A stretch of DNA of 64,000 nucleotides from the NCBI RefSeq assembly GCF_025961205.1, contig NZ_JAOQNH010000001.1:768001-832000 (forward strand). Reading direction: 5' to 3'. Position 1 is the first letter of the stretch. Every line of letters begins with the position of its first letter. The notes under the pieces were generated by a model. It saw only the letters and a program-made list of their open reading frames with translations. It was not told the origin of the DNA and ran no database searches. The position numbers and the translations under genes were made by a program. The DNA is from Azospirillum fermentarium (GTDB taxonomy: Bacteria; Pseudomonadota; Alphaproteobacteria; Azospirillales; Azospirillaceae). Positions 53,641-64,000 of the stretch are shown one piece after another.

Positions 53641-55393
53641 ATGGGGACGATCGGCTTTCCTTGTCGTCCGGGGCGGCAGGGCCGGCGGGGGGAAGGACGC
53701 GGGCCGGCGGGAACAGCAGGGTGACGGCGGTCCCGTGGCCGGGGCTGCTGTCCACGTGCAGCGATCCGCCCATCAGCCGCGTCAGTTCGCGGGCCAGCGG
53801 CAGGCCCAGCCCGGTGCCGCCGTGGCGGCGGTGCAGCGGATCGCCGCCCTGGGAAAAGGGTTCCATCACATGGGCGATGTCGTCGGCGGCGATGCCGCTG
53901 CCGGTGTCCTGCACCGTCACCGCCAGTCCCGACAGGCCGGCGGCGGCGTGCACCGTCACCCGCCCGCCCGGTGGCGTGAACTTCACCGCGTTGGACAGCA
54001 GGTGCATCATCACCTGTGCCAGCCGGGTGCGGTCGGCGCGCAGGTCCGGCAGATCCCGCGGCACCGAGGCCGTGAGCGTCAGCCCATGGCCGTCGGGCAG
54101 CCCGCGCGCCTGTTCCAGGCAGGCGTCGAGAAGGGGGGGAAGGGATACCCGCTCCTCCGTCACCACCACGCTGCCGTCCTCCAGCCGGGCGAAGTCCAGC
54201 ACGCCGGAAATCATGTCCAGCAGATGGGCGCCGCTGTGGTGGATCAGACCGGCGTAGCCGCGGTAGCGCTCGTCCAGCGGGCCGAACATCTGGTGGACCA
54301 TCACCTCCGAATAGCCCAGGATCGCGTTCAGCGGCGTGCGCAGCTCGTGGCTCATGGCGGCGAGAAAGGCGGATTTGGCGGCGCTGGCCGATTCGGCGGC
54401 GCGGGACGTGCGCTCCAGTTCCGCCGACGCGGCGGCGTGGATGCGGATGCGGCGGACCAGCAGCCCGCTCAGCACCAGCAGCACCGCGGTCAGCATCACC
54501 CCCACCAGCACCGTCCGCCACGTCTTTTCACGGAAGCCGGCCAGCACCTCGTCGCGGTTCAGCCCCAGCATCACCCCCACCGGCAGGTCGTCCAGCAGGT
54601 GGGAGCTGATGAGCAGCGGCCCGGCGCCGGGGGCGGCCCCCTCGAACACCTCCCCGCCGGCATAACGGCTGACCAGATCGAACAGCGGCCCGTCGCGCAG
54701 CGTGCCGCCGAAGGTGACGGCGGCGCCGGTGCGCCGGACGTATTCCTCGCCCTCGCGGCTGAACAGGCTGATGATGCCGGCCTTCCCCACATCCATCCCC
54801 TGGTAGAGCCGGACGAAATAGGCGGGGTCGAGCAGGATCGCCATCACCCCGGCGAAATTGCCCTGGGCGTCCCGGATGCTGCGGGAAAATCGCATGCGGA
54901 TTTCGCCGCTGCGGCGGGTCAGCACCGGCTCGCCGATGAACAGGCCGCTGTCCGGCGTGCTGCGGTGAAAGCGGAAATGCTGGCGGTCGGCGTAGTTGAG
55001 CCGCCCCCCGATCGGCTCGCTGCTGAGCACCAGCCACCCGTCGCGGTCCAGCAGCGAGATGGAGATGGGAAGCCCCGTGGGTTGAAGCTCATGCCGCAGC
55101 AGCGCCACCGGATCGAACCCGGCGGGATCCTGGGCATAGCGGTGCAGCAGGAAGACGAGCGCCTGATCGACCGACTGCACCGTGCGGCGCGCGTGCTCCT
55201 CCAGCGCCAGGGACAGGTTGTGGACCAGCGCACGGCTGTCGCGGGTGTCGCCGCTGTAATCGTCGATGATCGCCCTGGTCAGCCCAACCCAGAGAACGAC
55301 AATGGCCAACCCTGTTAAAAGGATGACGTTAAGCTGAAGCGTAAAGAAAGGATTAAATTTAGAACGCCGCGGCGCCAGCATTTCAGCAATCAT
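53639..55393 (-). CDS. Membrane sensor histidine kinase (Cache-like sensor)
   Basis: 584 aa. Transmembrane helices at ~18-40 and ~296-318 flank a ~250-residue periplasmic domain of dCACHE type (SVDQALVFLLHRYAQDPAGF; RQHFRFHRSTPDSGLFIGEP). The cytoplasmic kinase follows a coiled coil: SHELRTPLNAILGYSEVM (His), LLSNAVKFTPPGGRV (N-box), DTGSGIAADD and HGGTGLGLPLARELTR. No receiver domain. Orphan gene: no regulator beside it. The AT-rich upstream part suggests its own promoter. Confidence 0.92.
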   Translation of the reverse strand: MIAEMLAPRRSKFNPFFTLQLNVILLTGLAIVVLWVGLTRAIIDDYSGDTRDSRALVHNLSLALEEHARRTVQSVDQALVFLLHRYAQDPAGFDPVALLRHELQPTGLPISISLLDRDGWLVLSSEPIGGRLNYADRQHFRFHRSTPDSGLFIGEPVLTRRSGEIRMRFSRSIRDAQGNFAGVMAILLDPAYFVRLYQGMDVGKAGIISLFSREGEEYVRRTGAAVTFGGTLRDGPLFDLVSRYAGGEVFEGAAPGAGPLLISSHLLDDLPVGVMLGLNRDEVLAGFREKTWRTVLVGVMLTAVLLVLSGLLVRRIRIHAAASAELERTSRAAESASAAKSAFLAAMSHELRTPLNAILGYSEVMVHQMFGPLDERYRGYAGLIHHSGAHLLDMISGVLDFARLEDGSVVVTEERVSLPPLLDACLEQARGLPDGHGLTLTASVPRDLPDLRADRTRLAQVMMHLLSNAVKFTPPGGRVTVHAAAGLSGLAVTVQDTGSGIAADDIAHVMEPFSQGGDPLHRRHGGTGLGLPLARELTRLMGGSLHVDSSPGHGTAVTLLFPPARVLPPAGPAAPDDKESRSSP

Positions 55394-55488
55394 CGCGTCA
55401 GGATGGGCTGAGGAATTCTACCGAAAAACAGCATGAAAACGCAAGGAGCACCCCTGCGGCAGGGGGGTAACCTTTCGGTCAGAATGTC

Positions 55489-56106
55489 TTACCCTTCGGC
55501 GAGAATCTGGCGCAACGCGGTGACCAGTGCCATGGCGCCCGCCTCCAGCCGGTCCAGGGACAGGCCGCGGCGGTTCGGTTCGTCCGCCACCTGCTCGGGC
55601 AGCGGGGGGGTGTGGAGGAAGGCCATGGGAAGGTCCAGCCCCTCGGTCTCGATCCAGTGACGGGCCTGATAGAACAGGTGGTTGCACACGAAGCCGCCTG
55701 CGTGGTCGCTGATGGCCACCGGCATTCCCGCCGCCGCCAGCGTGCGCATCAGGAACGGCGCCGGCATGCCGGCGCCATAGGCGGTGGGGCCGTCCTCGTC
55801 GATGGCGCTGCCGGTCCGCACCGTGCCGGCGTTGTCGGGCCGGTCGCTTTCGTCGCGGTTCCAGGCGAGCTGTTCGACCAGGATGAAATCGCTGTGCCGG
55901 GCCATGCCGAAACAGACCGCCGCCATGGGCTGATGCTGCGCCACCGCCGCACGGAAGGCGGTGGCGCAGGCGCCGTATTCGACGGGCAGCACCGCCGTGA
56001 CCACCCCCTCCGCCGCCGCCATGCGGTCCATCAGCAGGGCGGTGGGGTTGACGGTCCCCCCGTCGAACGGCTCGAAACCCGTCAGCAGAACGGGGGGTGC
56101 GGTCAT
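55489..56106 (-). CDS. pcp: Pyroglutamyl-peptidase I
   Basis: 205 aa, C15 cysteine peptidase removing N-terminal pyroglutamate. Visible: VLLTGFEPFDGGTVNPT (start), FGMARHSDFILVEQLAWN (catalytic Glu region), HAGGFVCNHLFYQARHW (nucleophile Cys) and MAFLHTPPLPEQV (His). ATG at 56106. 16 bp downstream of trpS on the same strand, so likely cotranscribed. Confidence 0.95.
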   Translation of the reverse strand: MTAPPVLLTGFEPFDGGTVNPTALLMDRMAAAEGVVTAVLPVEYGACATAFRAAVAQHQPMAAVCFGMARHSDFILVEQLAWNRDESDRPDNAGTVRTGSAIDEDGPTAYGAGMPAPFLMRTLAAAGMPVAISDHAGGFVCNHLFYQARHWIETEGLDLPMAFLHTPPLPEQVADEPNRRGLSLDRLEAGAMALVTALRQILAEG

Positions 56107-56122
56107 GGTGTCCTCTTCGCGG

Positions 56123-57121
56123 TCAGGGACGCAGCAGGCCGATGATGTCCTTGATTTCCACAAGATGACGTTCGGCCAGGGCGGTGGCCCGCTCTCCGCC
56201 GCGGCGCAGCAGCCGGTCGATCTCGCCCTTGTCGGCCAGCAGTTCGTTCATGCGCCGGGTGATCGGGGCCAGCTTGGCGACCGACAGGTCCACCAGCGAC
56301 GTCTTGAACGACGAGAACTGGGCACCGGCAAAGCTCGCCAGCACCTTTTCCCGCGTTTCCCCGGCCAGGGCCGCGTAGATGGTGACCAGATTGTCGGCTT
56401 CGGGCCGGGCTTCCAGCGCTTCCACGGTGTCGGGCAGGGGTTCCGGGTCGGTCTTGGCCTTGCGGATCTTCTGCGCGATGGTGTCGGCGTCGTCGGTCAT
56501 GTTGATGCGCGAATATTCCGACTCGTCGGACTTGCTCATCTTCTTCCGGCCGTCGCGCAGCGACATGACGCGGGTCGCCTCGCCCAGGATCTGGGGTTCG
56601 GGCAGGGGGAAATAGTCCTGGCCGTAATGGCGGTTGAAGGCGCCGGCGATGTCGCGGGCCAGTTCCAGGTGCTGCTTCTGGTCCTCGCCCACCGGCACGT
56701 GGGTGGCCTTGTACAGCAGGATGTCGGCGGCCATCAGCACGGGGTAGGAGTAGAGGCCCAGGTTGGCCTGGTCCTTCTGCTTGCCGGCCTTTTCCTTGAA
56801 CTGGGTCATGCGGTTCAGCCAGCCCAGCGGCGTGTAGCACGACAGGATCCACGCCAGTTCCGAATGCGCCGGCACGAAGGACTGGTTGAACAGGATGTTC
56901 TTTTCCGGGTCGATCCCGGCGGCGATGTAGGCCGCGGTCACCTCGCGGATGTTGTTGCGCAGGACCTCGGGTTCCTGGCTGATGGTCAGCGCGTGGAGAT
57001 CGACCACGCAGAAGACGCATTCATACTGATCCTGAAGCGCCACCCAATTGCGCAGCGCCCCGAGATAATTGCCGAGATGAAGCTGCCGGGTCGGCTGCAT
57101 GCCGGAAAAGATGCGGTTCAC
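56123..57121 (-). CDS. trpS: Tryptophanyl-tRNA synthetase
   Basis: 332 aa, class I synthetase charging tRNA-Trp. The GTG start at 57121 gives [20 protein letters not shown] with the HIGH-like HLGN, matching family starts; the frame upstream to 57202 is not conserved-looking. KMSKS appears as [17 protein letters not shown] (~204). [19 protein letters not shown] and [20 protein letters not shown] are conserved. Full length. Confidence 0.96.
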   Translation of the reverse strand: MNRIFSGMQPTRQLHLGNYLGALRNWVALQDQYECVFCVVDLHALTISQEPEVLRNNIREVTAAYIAAGIDPEKNILFNQSFVPAHSELAWILSCYTPLGWLNRMTQFKEKAGKQKDQANLGLYSYPVLMAADILLYKATHVPVGEDQKQHLELARDIAGAFNRHYGQDYFPLPEPQILGEATRVMSLRDGRKKMSKSDESEYSRINMTDDADTIAQKIRKAKTDPEPLPDTVEALEARPEADNLVTIYAALAGETREKVLASFAGAQFSSFKTSLVDLSVAKLAPITRRMNELLADKGEIDRLLRRGGERATALAERHLVEIKDIIGLLRP

Positions 57122-57355
57122 GGGGACGCCTCGCAAGTCACGGTTCAGGACGAAACACACGCGGAAGTCCCCCGTGTTATCCCCCCCGCTCCCGCCGGTC
57201 AAGCCGCGAAGGCGCGCATGCCGGGGCGCGCGTGCCGCAGGGGGACGGGTGAAATCCTTGCCCTGCGGGCGGCAACCCGCTTACCGTCACGGAACGTTCC
57301 CCTTCATAGGACAAGGGGGGTGCCGCCCCGCCCCGTTTCCCGCCGTCCCGGAGCC

Positions 57356-58102
57356 ATGCTGCGTTTCGCCCTCAGCCGCTGCGCCGGCCTGATCCTGCCG
57401 CTGTTGCTGCTGGCGGTGATGGTGCTGGCCCTTGCCCCCGACCCCGGTGCCGCCGCCGCCCGCGCGCTGGGCGCGCTGCCGCGCACCGCCGGGCTGGTGG
57501 CGCTGGTGCTGGCGCTGGGCTACGGCGTCGGCGTGCCGCTGGGGCTGGCCGCGGCCATGCCCGCCGGGGGGCCGGTGCCGTCCCGTCTGCTGGGCGGGGC
57601 CGGGCGGGCGCTGGCGGCGGTGTCGGGCGGGGTGCCGGGGTTCCTGGCGGTGGCCGCGGCGGTGGCGCTGGCCGGTGGGGCCGGTGCCGCACCGCACGTG
57701 CCGGCGGCGGCCCTGGCGCTGGCGCTGGCCCCGTTGACCGAGGCGGCGCGGCTGGCGCGCAACGCCCTGGCGGCCCAGGCCGGTGCCGGCTTCGTGCTGG
57801 CCGCCCGCAGCCGCGGGATGGATGAGCGCACGGTCCTGGCCCTTTATGCCCGTCCGCCGGCGGCGGCGGCGGCGCTGGCATCGCTGGGGCCGGTGGGGGC
57901 CGCCGTCCTGTGCGGTGCGGTGGCGGCGGAGGTTCTGTTCGGCCTGCCGGGCTGCGGGGCGGTGCTGGTGGGGGCGCTGCACGGGGGTGACGGGGGCACG
58001 GCGGTGGCGGCGTTTGCCGCCCTGGCGGCGCTGGCCCTGCTGCTGCATGTGGGGGGGGCCGTGGCCGCGGCCCGGTTCGATCCCCGGCGGCTCGTGCCAT
58101 AG
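57356..58102 (+). CDS. Peptide-type ABC transporter permease (DppB-like), Ala/Gly-rich
   Basis: 248 aa with about six hydrophobic helices. The cytoplasmic coupling loop is recognisable as VLAARSRGMDERTVLALYAR (EAA-like region, Gly in place). The family usually has ~310-340 aa, and the large periplasmic N-terminal part is missing or reduced. Sequence is extremely rich in Ala, Gly and Leu. First of three genes with the second permease and fused ATPase; no substrate-binding protein is beside it. Confidence 0.75.
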   Translation: MLRFALSRCAGLILPLLLLAVMVLALAPDPGAAAARALGALPRTAGLVALVLALGYGVGVPLGLAAAMPAGGPVPSRLLGGAGRALAAVSGGVPGFLAVAAAVALAGGAGAAPHVPAAALALALAPLTEAARLARNALAAQAGAGFVLAARSRGMDERTVLALYARPPAAAAALASLGPVGAAVLCGAVAAEVLFGLPGCGAVLVGALHGGDGGTAVAAFAALAALALLLHVGGAVAAARFDPRRLVP

Positions 58103-58153
58103 GCGCGGCGGGTCAGGGGTGTGTCAGGGACAGCGGGGGTTTCGGGAAAATTG

Positions 58154-59002
58154 ATGGACGGTCTTGCCGGTGACGGATTCGGGGTGCCCCCCTGGCGGGC
58201 GGCGTGGCGGGGGTTCCGCGCCAGCCGGGCCGGGGTGCATGGGCTGGGGGCGCTGGCGGCGGTGTGCTGCGGCGGCCTGCTGGAGCCGGTGCTGAGCGCC
58301 GGTGCCCCGACGGCCGGCGGCGTGGGCGATGCGGTGGTGACGGCGCTGGACGCGGTGGCCGCCTCCCTTCTTCTCGGGCTGGCGGCGGCGGTGCTGGCGG
58401 CGGTGGCGGCGCTGCTGTGGGGCGGCGGGGCCGCGCTGGCCGGCGGGCGGGGGATGCGGCTGGTCACCCTGGCCGGCTTTCTGGGGGCGCTGCCCCTGCC
58501 GTTGCTGCCGCTGATGGCCGGCGGGCTTCTGGATGCCGATCTTCTGCTGTTCACCGTGGTTCTCGGGCTGGCGGCGGCCCCGGTGCCGGCGCTGGCGGTC
58601 CATGGGGTGACGGCCGCCGCCCTGCGGTCGGACATGGCGGCGGCGGCCCAGGCCGCGGGGCTGTCCCGCGGGGCGCTGCTGGGGCGCCGGGTGCTGCCGG
58701 CGGTGGCGGTGCCGCTGCTGGCGGCGTGCTGGGGGGCGTGGCCCCGCGCGCTGGCCATGGAGGGCTTCGCCGGGCTGGTCCACCTCGGCCCCGTCCGCGG
58801 CGCGGGCGAGGCGGCGACATGGGGGTCGCTGCTGGGGGACGCGGTGGCCGGCGGCGGGCCGCTGGACCTGCTGGGGCCGGGGCTGCTGCTGGCGGTGACC
58901 CTGTGGGCGCTGGGCGCCATCGGCGAGGGGCTGGCCCACGCCGCCGCCGCGGCGGTGCCCGGCGTCTCCCTGTCCGCGGCGGGCCGGCGGGAGGGGCCAT
59001 GA
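58154..59002 (+). CDS. Peptide-type ABC transporter permease (DppC-like), Ala/Gly-rich
   Basis: 282 aa. Hydrophobic helices with a coupling loop AAQAAGLSRGALLGRRVLPA (~175). GLLEPVLSAGAPTAGGVGDA near the start parallels the DppC N-terminus. Composition is Ala/Gly/Leu-rich as in its partner. The stop overlaps the ATPase start (ATGA). It probably pairs with the previous permease. Confidence 0.75.
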   Translation: MDGLAGDGFGVPPWRAAWRGFRASRAGVHGLGALAAVCCGGLLEPVLSAGAPTAGGVGDAVVTALDAVAASLLLGLAAAVLAAVAALLWGGGAALAGGRGMRLVTLAGFLGALPLPLLPLMAGGLLDADLLLFTVVLGLAAAPVPALAVHGVTAAALRSDMAAAAQAAGLSRGALLGRRVLPAVAVPLLAACWGAWPRALAMEGFAGLVHLGPVRGAGEAATWGSLLGDAVAGGGPLDLLGPGLLLAVTLWALGAIGEGLAHAAAAAVPGVSLSAAGRREGP

Positions 59003-60702
59003 CCGACGTGATGACCGCCCTTTCCTCTCCCTATCACCGGATCTTGACCGCCGAGGGGCTGGGGCTGCACCGCCGCCGGGGCGGGGGCCGGGGGGATGAG
59101 ACCCTGCTGTCCGCCGCACACCTGACCCTGGACGCGGCGGAGGTGGTGGCCGTGACCGGCGACGAGGGCGCGGGCAAGACCCTTCTGCTCCGCGCCCTGT
59201 GCGGCCTGCTGCCGCCGGGGGTGGAGCGCACGGGCACGGTCGCCCTGACCGAACGGGTGGTGCTGGTGCCGGCGGGCGGCGGCCTGCTGCCGGGAGAGAC
59301 GGTGGGGGAGCAGTTCGCCGCCGCGCTGTCCGCCGTCGGCCTTGGCCGCGGGGCGGCGCTGCGGCGGGCCGAACGGCTGCTGGCCCGGATGCATGCGGCC
59401 GACCCCGCCCGCCTTCTGTCCCTCCATCCCCACCAGATGGGGGAGGGGAACCGCTGGCGCGTGGCGCTGGCGCTGGGCATGGCGGCGCTCAACGGCGGCA
59501 CGGGCACCGAACGGACGGGCGGGCTGTTCCTGGCCGACGCGCCGGGGGCCGGGCTTGACCCCACGGTGCGGGCGCGGCTGCTGCATCTGCTGGCCGATTG
59601 GGTGCGGGAAACCGGGGCGGCGGCGCTGCTGGCGGGCCGGGCCGGCGACGGGCTGGACGGTCCCGCCGACCGGCTGCTGGCGCTGTCCGCCGCCACCCTC
59701 GGCCCGGCACCGGAGCGGGAGGAGGCCACCGCCGCTCCCGCCCCGTCCGCCGGGGCGCCGGTGCTGTCGGTGCGCGGCCTGCGGGTGGCGGTTCCCCTGA
59801 CCCGCGGCGGCGGCGGCCCGCTGGTGGTGACCGACGCCGGCTTCGACGTGGGGCGGGGGGAGACGCTGGCCCTGGTGGGCGAAAGCGGCAGCGGCAAGGC
59901 CGTGCTGCTGCGCGCCCTGGCCCGGCTGATGCCGGCGGCGGCGGGGCGGGCGTTGTGGATGGGCCACGATCTGCTGACCCTGGACGACGGTGCGCTGCGG
60001 GCGGTGCGCGGCGACGTGCAGATGCTGTTTCCCGATCCGCGCACCGCGCTTGCGCCGGCGCTTGCGCTGGGGGCACAGATGGTGGAGGCGCTGGCGGCGC
60101 TCCAGCCCGGCTTCACCCCGGCGGAACAGGCATCGCGGGTGGCGGCGGCGCTGGAGCTGGCGGGGCTGCCGCTGGCCGCCACCGGCTATTACCCCGGACG
60201 CCTGCCCGCGGAACTGGCGGCGGCGGCCGGGCTGGCCCGCGCGCTGGTCACCGGGCCGCGGCTGCTGCTGGCCGACGAGCCCTTCGCCGGCCTCGACGGC
60301 GGCGGGCGGGAACGGTTCCTGGAACGGCTGCTGCGGGTGCAGCAGGCGCGGTCCCTGACGCTGGTGGTGGCGACGGCGGACGCGGACGCCGCCTGCCGGC
60401 TGGCGCACCGGGTGCTGGTGATGCTGAACGGCCGGGTGGTGGAGGAGGCGGACACCGCCGATCTGGTGCGCGACCCGCGCCATCCCTATACCCGCGCCCT
60501 GCTGGCGGCGGCGGAGGGGCACCGGCCCGCGCTGGACGGGGATCCGCCCGGCCTGTTCGCCGTGCCGTCGGGCTGCCCGTTGCGGCGGCGCTGTCCGCGG
60601 GTGCGCGATTTCTGCGCCCAGGCGGTGCCCGAGCCGGAGCCGGTGCGCCCCGGCCACCGCGTCGCCTGCCATTATTGGGACGTGGGGGGGGAGGGGGCCT
60701 GA
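58999..60702 (+). CDS. Fused double ABC ATPase with degenerate motifs
   Basis: 567 aa, two ABC ATPase domains in one chain, as in DppD-DppF fusions, plus a Cys-rich C-terminus (CPLRRRCPRVRDFC). NBD1 (~25-245): Walker A GDEGAGKT is normal, but signature LSGGQ is replaced (HQMGEGNRWRV), Walker B lacks the catalytic Glu (FLADAPGAGLD) and no H-loop His is seen. NBD2 (~255-515): Walker A ends GKA instead of GKS/T, the Q-loop is LFPDP rather than FQDP, signature is YPGRLPAELAAAAG, Walker B LLLADEPFAGLD is intact, and the H-loop has ATAD for SHD. ATP turnover is doubtful. ATG at 58999 overlaps the permease stop. Confidence 0.85.
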   Translation: MTDVMTALSSPYHRILTAEGLGLHRRRGGGRGDETLLSAAHLTLDAAEVVAVTGDEGAGKTLLLRALCGLLPPGVERTGTVALTERVVLVPAGGGLLPGETVGEQFAAALSAVGLGRGAALRRAERLLARMHAADPARLLSLHPHQMGEGNRWRVALALGMAALNGGTGTERTGGLFLADAPGAGLDPTVRARLLHLLADWVRETGAAALLAGRAGDGLDGPADRLLALSAATLGPAPEREEATAAPAPSAGAPVLSVRGLRVAVPLTRGGGGPLVVTDAGFDVGRGETLALVGESGSGKAVLLRALARLMPAAAGRALWMGHDLLTLDDGALRAVRGDVQMLFPDPRTALAPALALGAQMVEALAALQPGFTPAEQASRVAAALELAGLPLAATGYYPGRLPAELAAAAGLARALVTGPRLLLADEPFAGLDGGGRERFLERLLRVQQARSLTLVVATADADAACRLAHRVLVMLNGRVVEEADTADLVRDPRHPYTRALLAAAEGHRPALDGDPPGLFAVPSGCPLRRRCPRVRDFCAQAVPEPEPVRPGHRVACHYWDVGGEGA

Positions 60703-60866
60703 TAAAGCCCCAGCGCAATGGTGCGTTGAAAAAAGGCGTCAGTCTTTTTACTGGGACCAAATGCCGCACAGACGTGGTGCGGCTGGCACCGTTCCCGGCC
60801 TCTGCTACAAACGAACCTCCCTTGTGCTAAACTCTTCCTCCTCCTTGATCCGTGAGCCATCGTGCC

Positions 60867-62735
<1,869 letters not shown>

Positions 62736-62778
62736 GGTGCGGGCGTACCCCTTTTCCCGATCACGCCGGTTTCCCCCC

Positions 62779-64000
62779 ATGAGCATCGACGACCTGCGCG
62801 CCCAGTACGAAGCCTATCCCTATCCCGCGCGCGACCCGAAGGACGAGGCCAGGCGGCTGGTCACCGGCTCCCCCAGCCATCTGGACGAGGTGAGCCATTA
62901 CGTCTTCGGTGGCCGGCTGACGGGGCGGGACCGCCCGCTGTCGGTGCTGGTGGCCGGCGGCGGCACCGGCGACGGCACCATCATGATCGCCCAGCAGATG
63001 GCCGACGCCGGCATCGCGGGCACCGTCACCTATCTGGATCTCTCCACCGCCTCGCGGGCGGTGGCCGAGGCGCGGGCGGCGGCGCGGGGGCTGACCAACC
63101 TGCGCTTCGTCACCGGCTCCCTGCTCGACGCGGCGGGGCTGGGGACGTTCGACTACATCGACTGTTGCGGCGTGCTGCACCATCTGGACGACCCGGCGGC
63201 GGGGCTGCGGGCGCTGGTGGCGGCGCTGGCCCCCGGCGGCGGCATGGGCATCATGGTCTATGCCCCCTATGGCCGCGAAGGGGTCTACCCGCTTCAGCAG
63301 GCGCTGCGCACGCTGGGCGGGGATCTGCCGCTGGCCGAACAGGTGGCGCTGGCCCGCCGGCTGGTGACCCATCTGCCGCCCACCAACGGCCTGCGCCGCA
63401 ACCCGTTCATGAGCGATCACCGGGGGCCGGACGCAGCGCTCTACGACCTGCTGCTGCATTCCTGCGACCGGCCCTACACGGTGGGCGAGCTGGCGGAGCT
63501 GGCCGCCGCCGGGGGCATGAGCATGACCGCCCTGGTGGAGCCCATGCGCTACGACCCCGCCCTGTGGGTGACGGATGCCCGCATCCTGAAGCGGCTGGAA
63601 AACCTGCCGTGGCTGGAGCGCGCCGCCTGGGCCGAGCGGGTGGGGGGGAGCCTGTCCAAGCACATCGCCTATCTGACCCGCCCCGAGGATGCCGCCGCCG
63701 CGGTGGCCGCGCCGGACGGGCCGGGGGTGGTCCCGGTGCTGCGCGACCTGGACGGCAAGGCCATGGCCCGCGGCCTGCCGCCGGGTGCGGTGATGGAGGC
63801 CGATCTGGCGGGGATCACGGTGTCCCTGCCGCTGCCGCGTCTGGCCGGGCCGATCCTGGCGCGCATCGACGGGCGCGCCGACCTCGCCACCCTGCACGCC
63901 CAGGTGCAGGAGGCGGCGGGGGTGGTGCCGTGGGACACCTTCAAGAGCCAGTTCGACCAGCTTTTCAAGGCGCTGAACGGAATCGGGAAGATGTACCTGC
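62779..64000 (+). CDS. Class I SAM-dependent methyltransferase, cut by window end
   Basis: At least 407 aa; the frame is open at the window end. SAM-binding motif I VLVAGGGTGDGTIMIAQQMA (~57), motif II TVTYLDLSTASRAVAEARAA, motif III/IV DYIDCCGVLHHLDDPAAGL (~130). C-terminal extension beyond ~300 (IGKMYL at the edge) probably belongs to a second domain. It starts MSIDDLRAQYEAYPYPARDP, a sequence typical of this group of fused methyltransferases. Substrate unknown. Confidence 0.85.
   Translation, partial: MSIDDLRAQYEAYPYPARDPKDEARRLVTGSPSHLDEVSHYVFGGRLTGRDRPLSVLVAGGGTGDGTIMIAQQMADAGIAGTVTYLDLSTASRAVAEARAAARGLTNLRFVTGSLLDAAGLGTFDYIDCCGVLHHLDDPAAGLRALVAALAPGGGMGIMVYAPYGREGVYPLQQALRTLGGDLPLAEQVALARRLVTHLPPTNGLRRNPFMSDHRGPDAALYDLLLHSCDRPYTVGELAELAAAGGMSMTALVEPMRYDPALWVTDARILKRLENLPWLERAAWAERVGGSLSKHIAYLTRPEDAAAAVAAPDGPGVVPVLRDLDGKAMARGLPPGAVMEADLAGITVSLPLPRLAGPILARIDGRADLATLHAQVQEAAGVVPWDTFKSQFDQLFKALNGIGKMYL

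Noticed and set aside
55451-55465. Terminator after pcp
   Set aside because: CCCCTG-CGG-CAGGGG is a short hairpin without a T-tract on the minus strand; too weak to annotate.

Overview
The window is about 64 kb of high-GC alphaproteobacterial chromosome. It most likely comes from Rhodospirillales, close to Azospirillum. This is a judgement from gene order, the hemC-hemD-mitofilin-HemY block, an Irr-type Fur regulator with an ICE-like site, an EpmB/KamA-type radical SAM protein and a Suv3-like helicase; no database search was possible.

Left end (1-12226): accessory DNA. The end of a CRISPR array (10-242; 36-bp repeats, 29-30-bp spacers, type II-C-like repeat ends on the minus strand) lies beside an integrative element of about 11.9 kb. 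The element is inserted in the 3' end of zapE. A perfect 35-bp direct repeat (325-359 and 12192-12226) marks attL and attR, and the displaced original zapE tail is still readable at 309-359. The tyrosine integrase (606-4547) is split by a complete IS66-family element (1246-3844, 8-bp target duplication), so the island is probably stranded. Its cargo is a HTH protein, an sce7726-like and a Beta/sce7725-like protein (convergent), an AT-rich two-gene unit (soluble 324-aa protein plus four-helix membrane protein, 8165-9740), a ribbon-helix-helix protein, two small overlapping unknowns and an XRE regulator. A three-way-junction palindrome sits near the right end. The 8165-9740 pair is the best candidate for an undescribed (possibly anti-phage) system.

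12176-25452: housekeeping genes. These are zapE, an FAH-family hydrolase, xth, then the translation/RNA block rimP-nusA-ylxR-infB-rbfA-truB-rpsO-pnp. The rimP leader has a clear promoter and a terminator-like hairpin. Clusters of short perfect hairpins lie between genes here.

25576-32895: an EpmB/KamA-like protein, a glycerophosphodiesterase, a nitronate monooxygenase-like protein, then irr followed by an ICE-like site and a probable peroxide/iron-stress operon (rubrerythrin, Fe-S protein, DUF3501, DUF2867).

32976-39854 (minus): heme branch, with a secreted protein, hemC, hemD, a mitofilin-like protein and a HemY-like protein.

40025-64000: Suv3-like helicase, PLD-VTT phospholipase with an EEP-family partner, mutS, an EAL phosphodiesterase, a spermidine-synthase-like membrane protein, three histidine kinases, two peptidases, trpS, a strongly degenerate peptide-type ABC transporter, and a methyltransferase cut by the window end.
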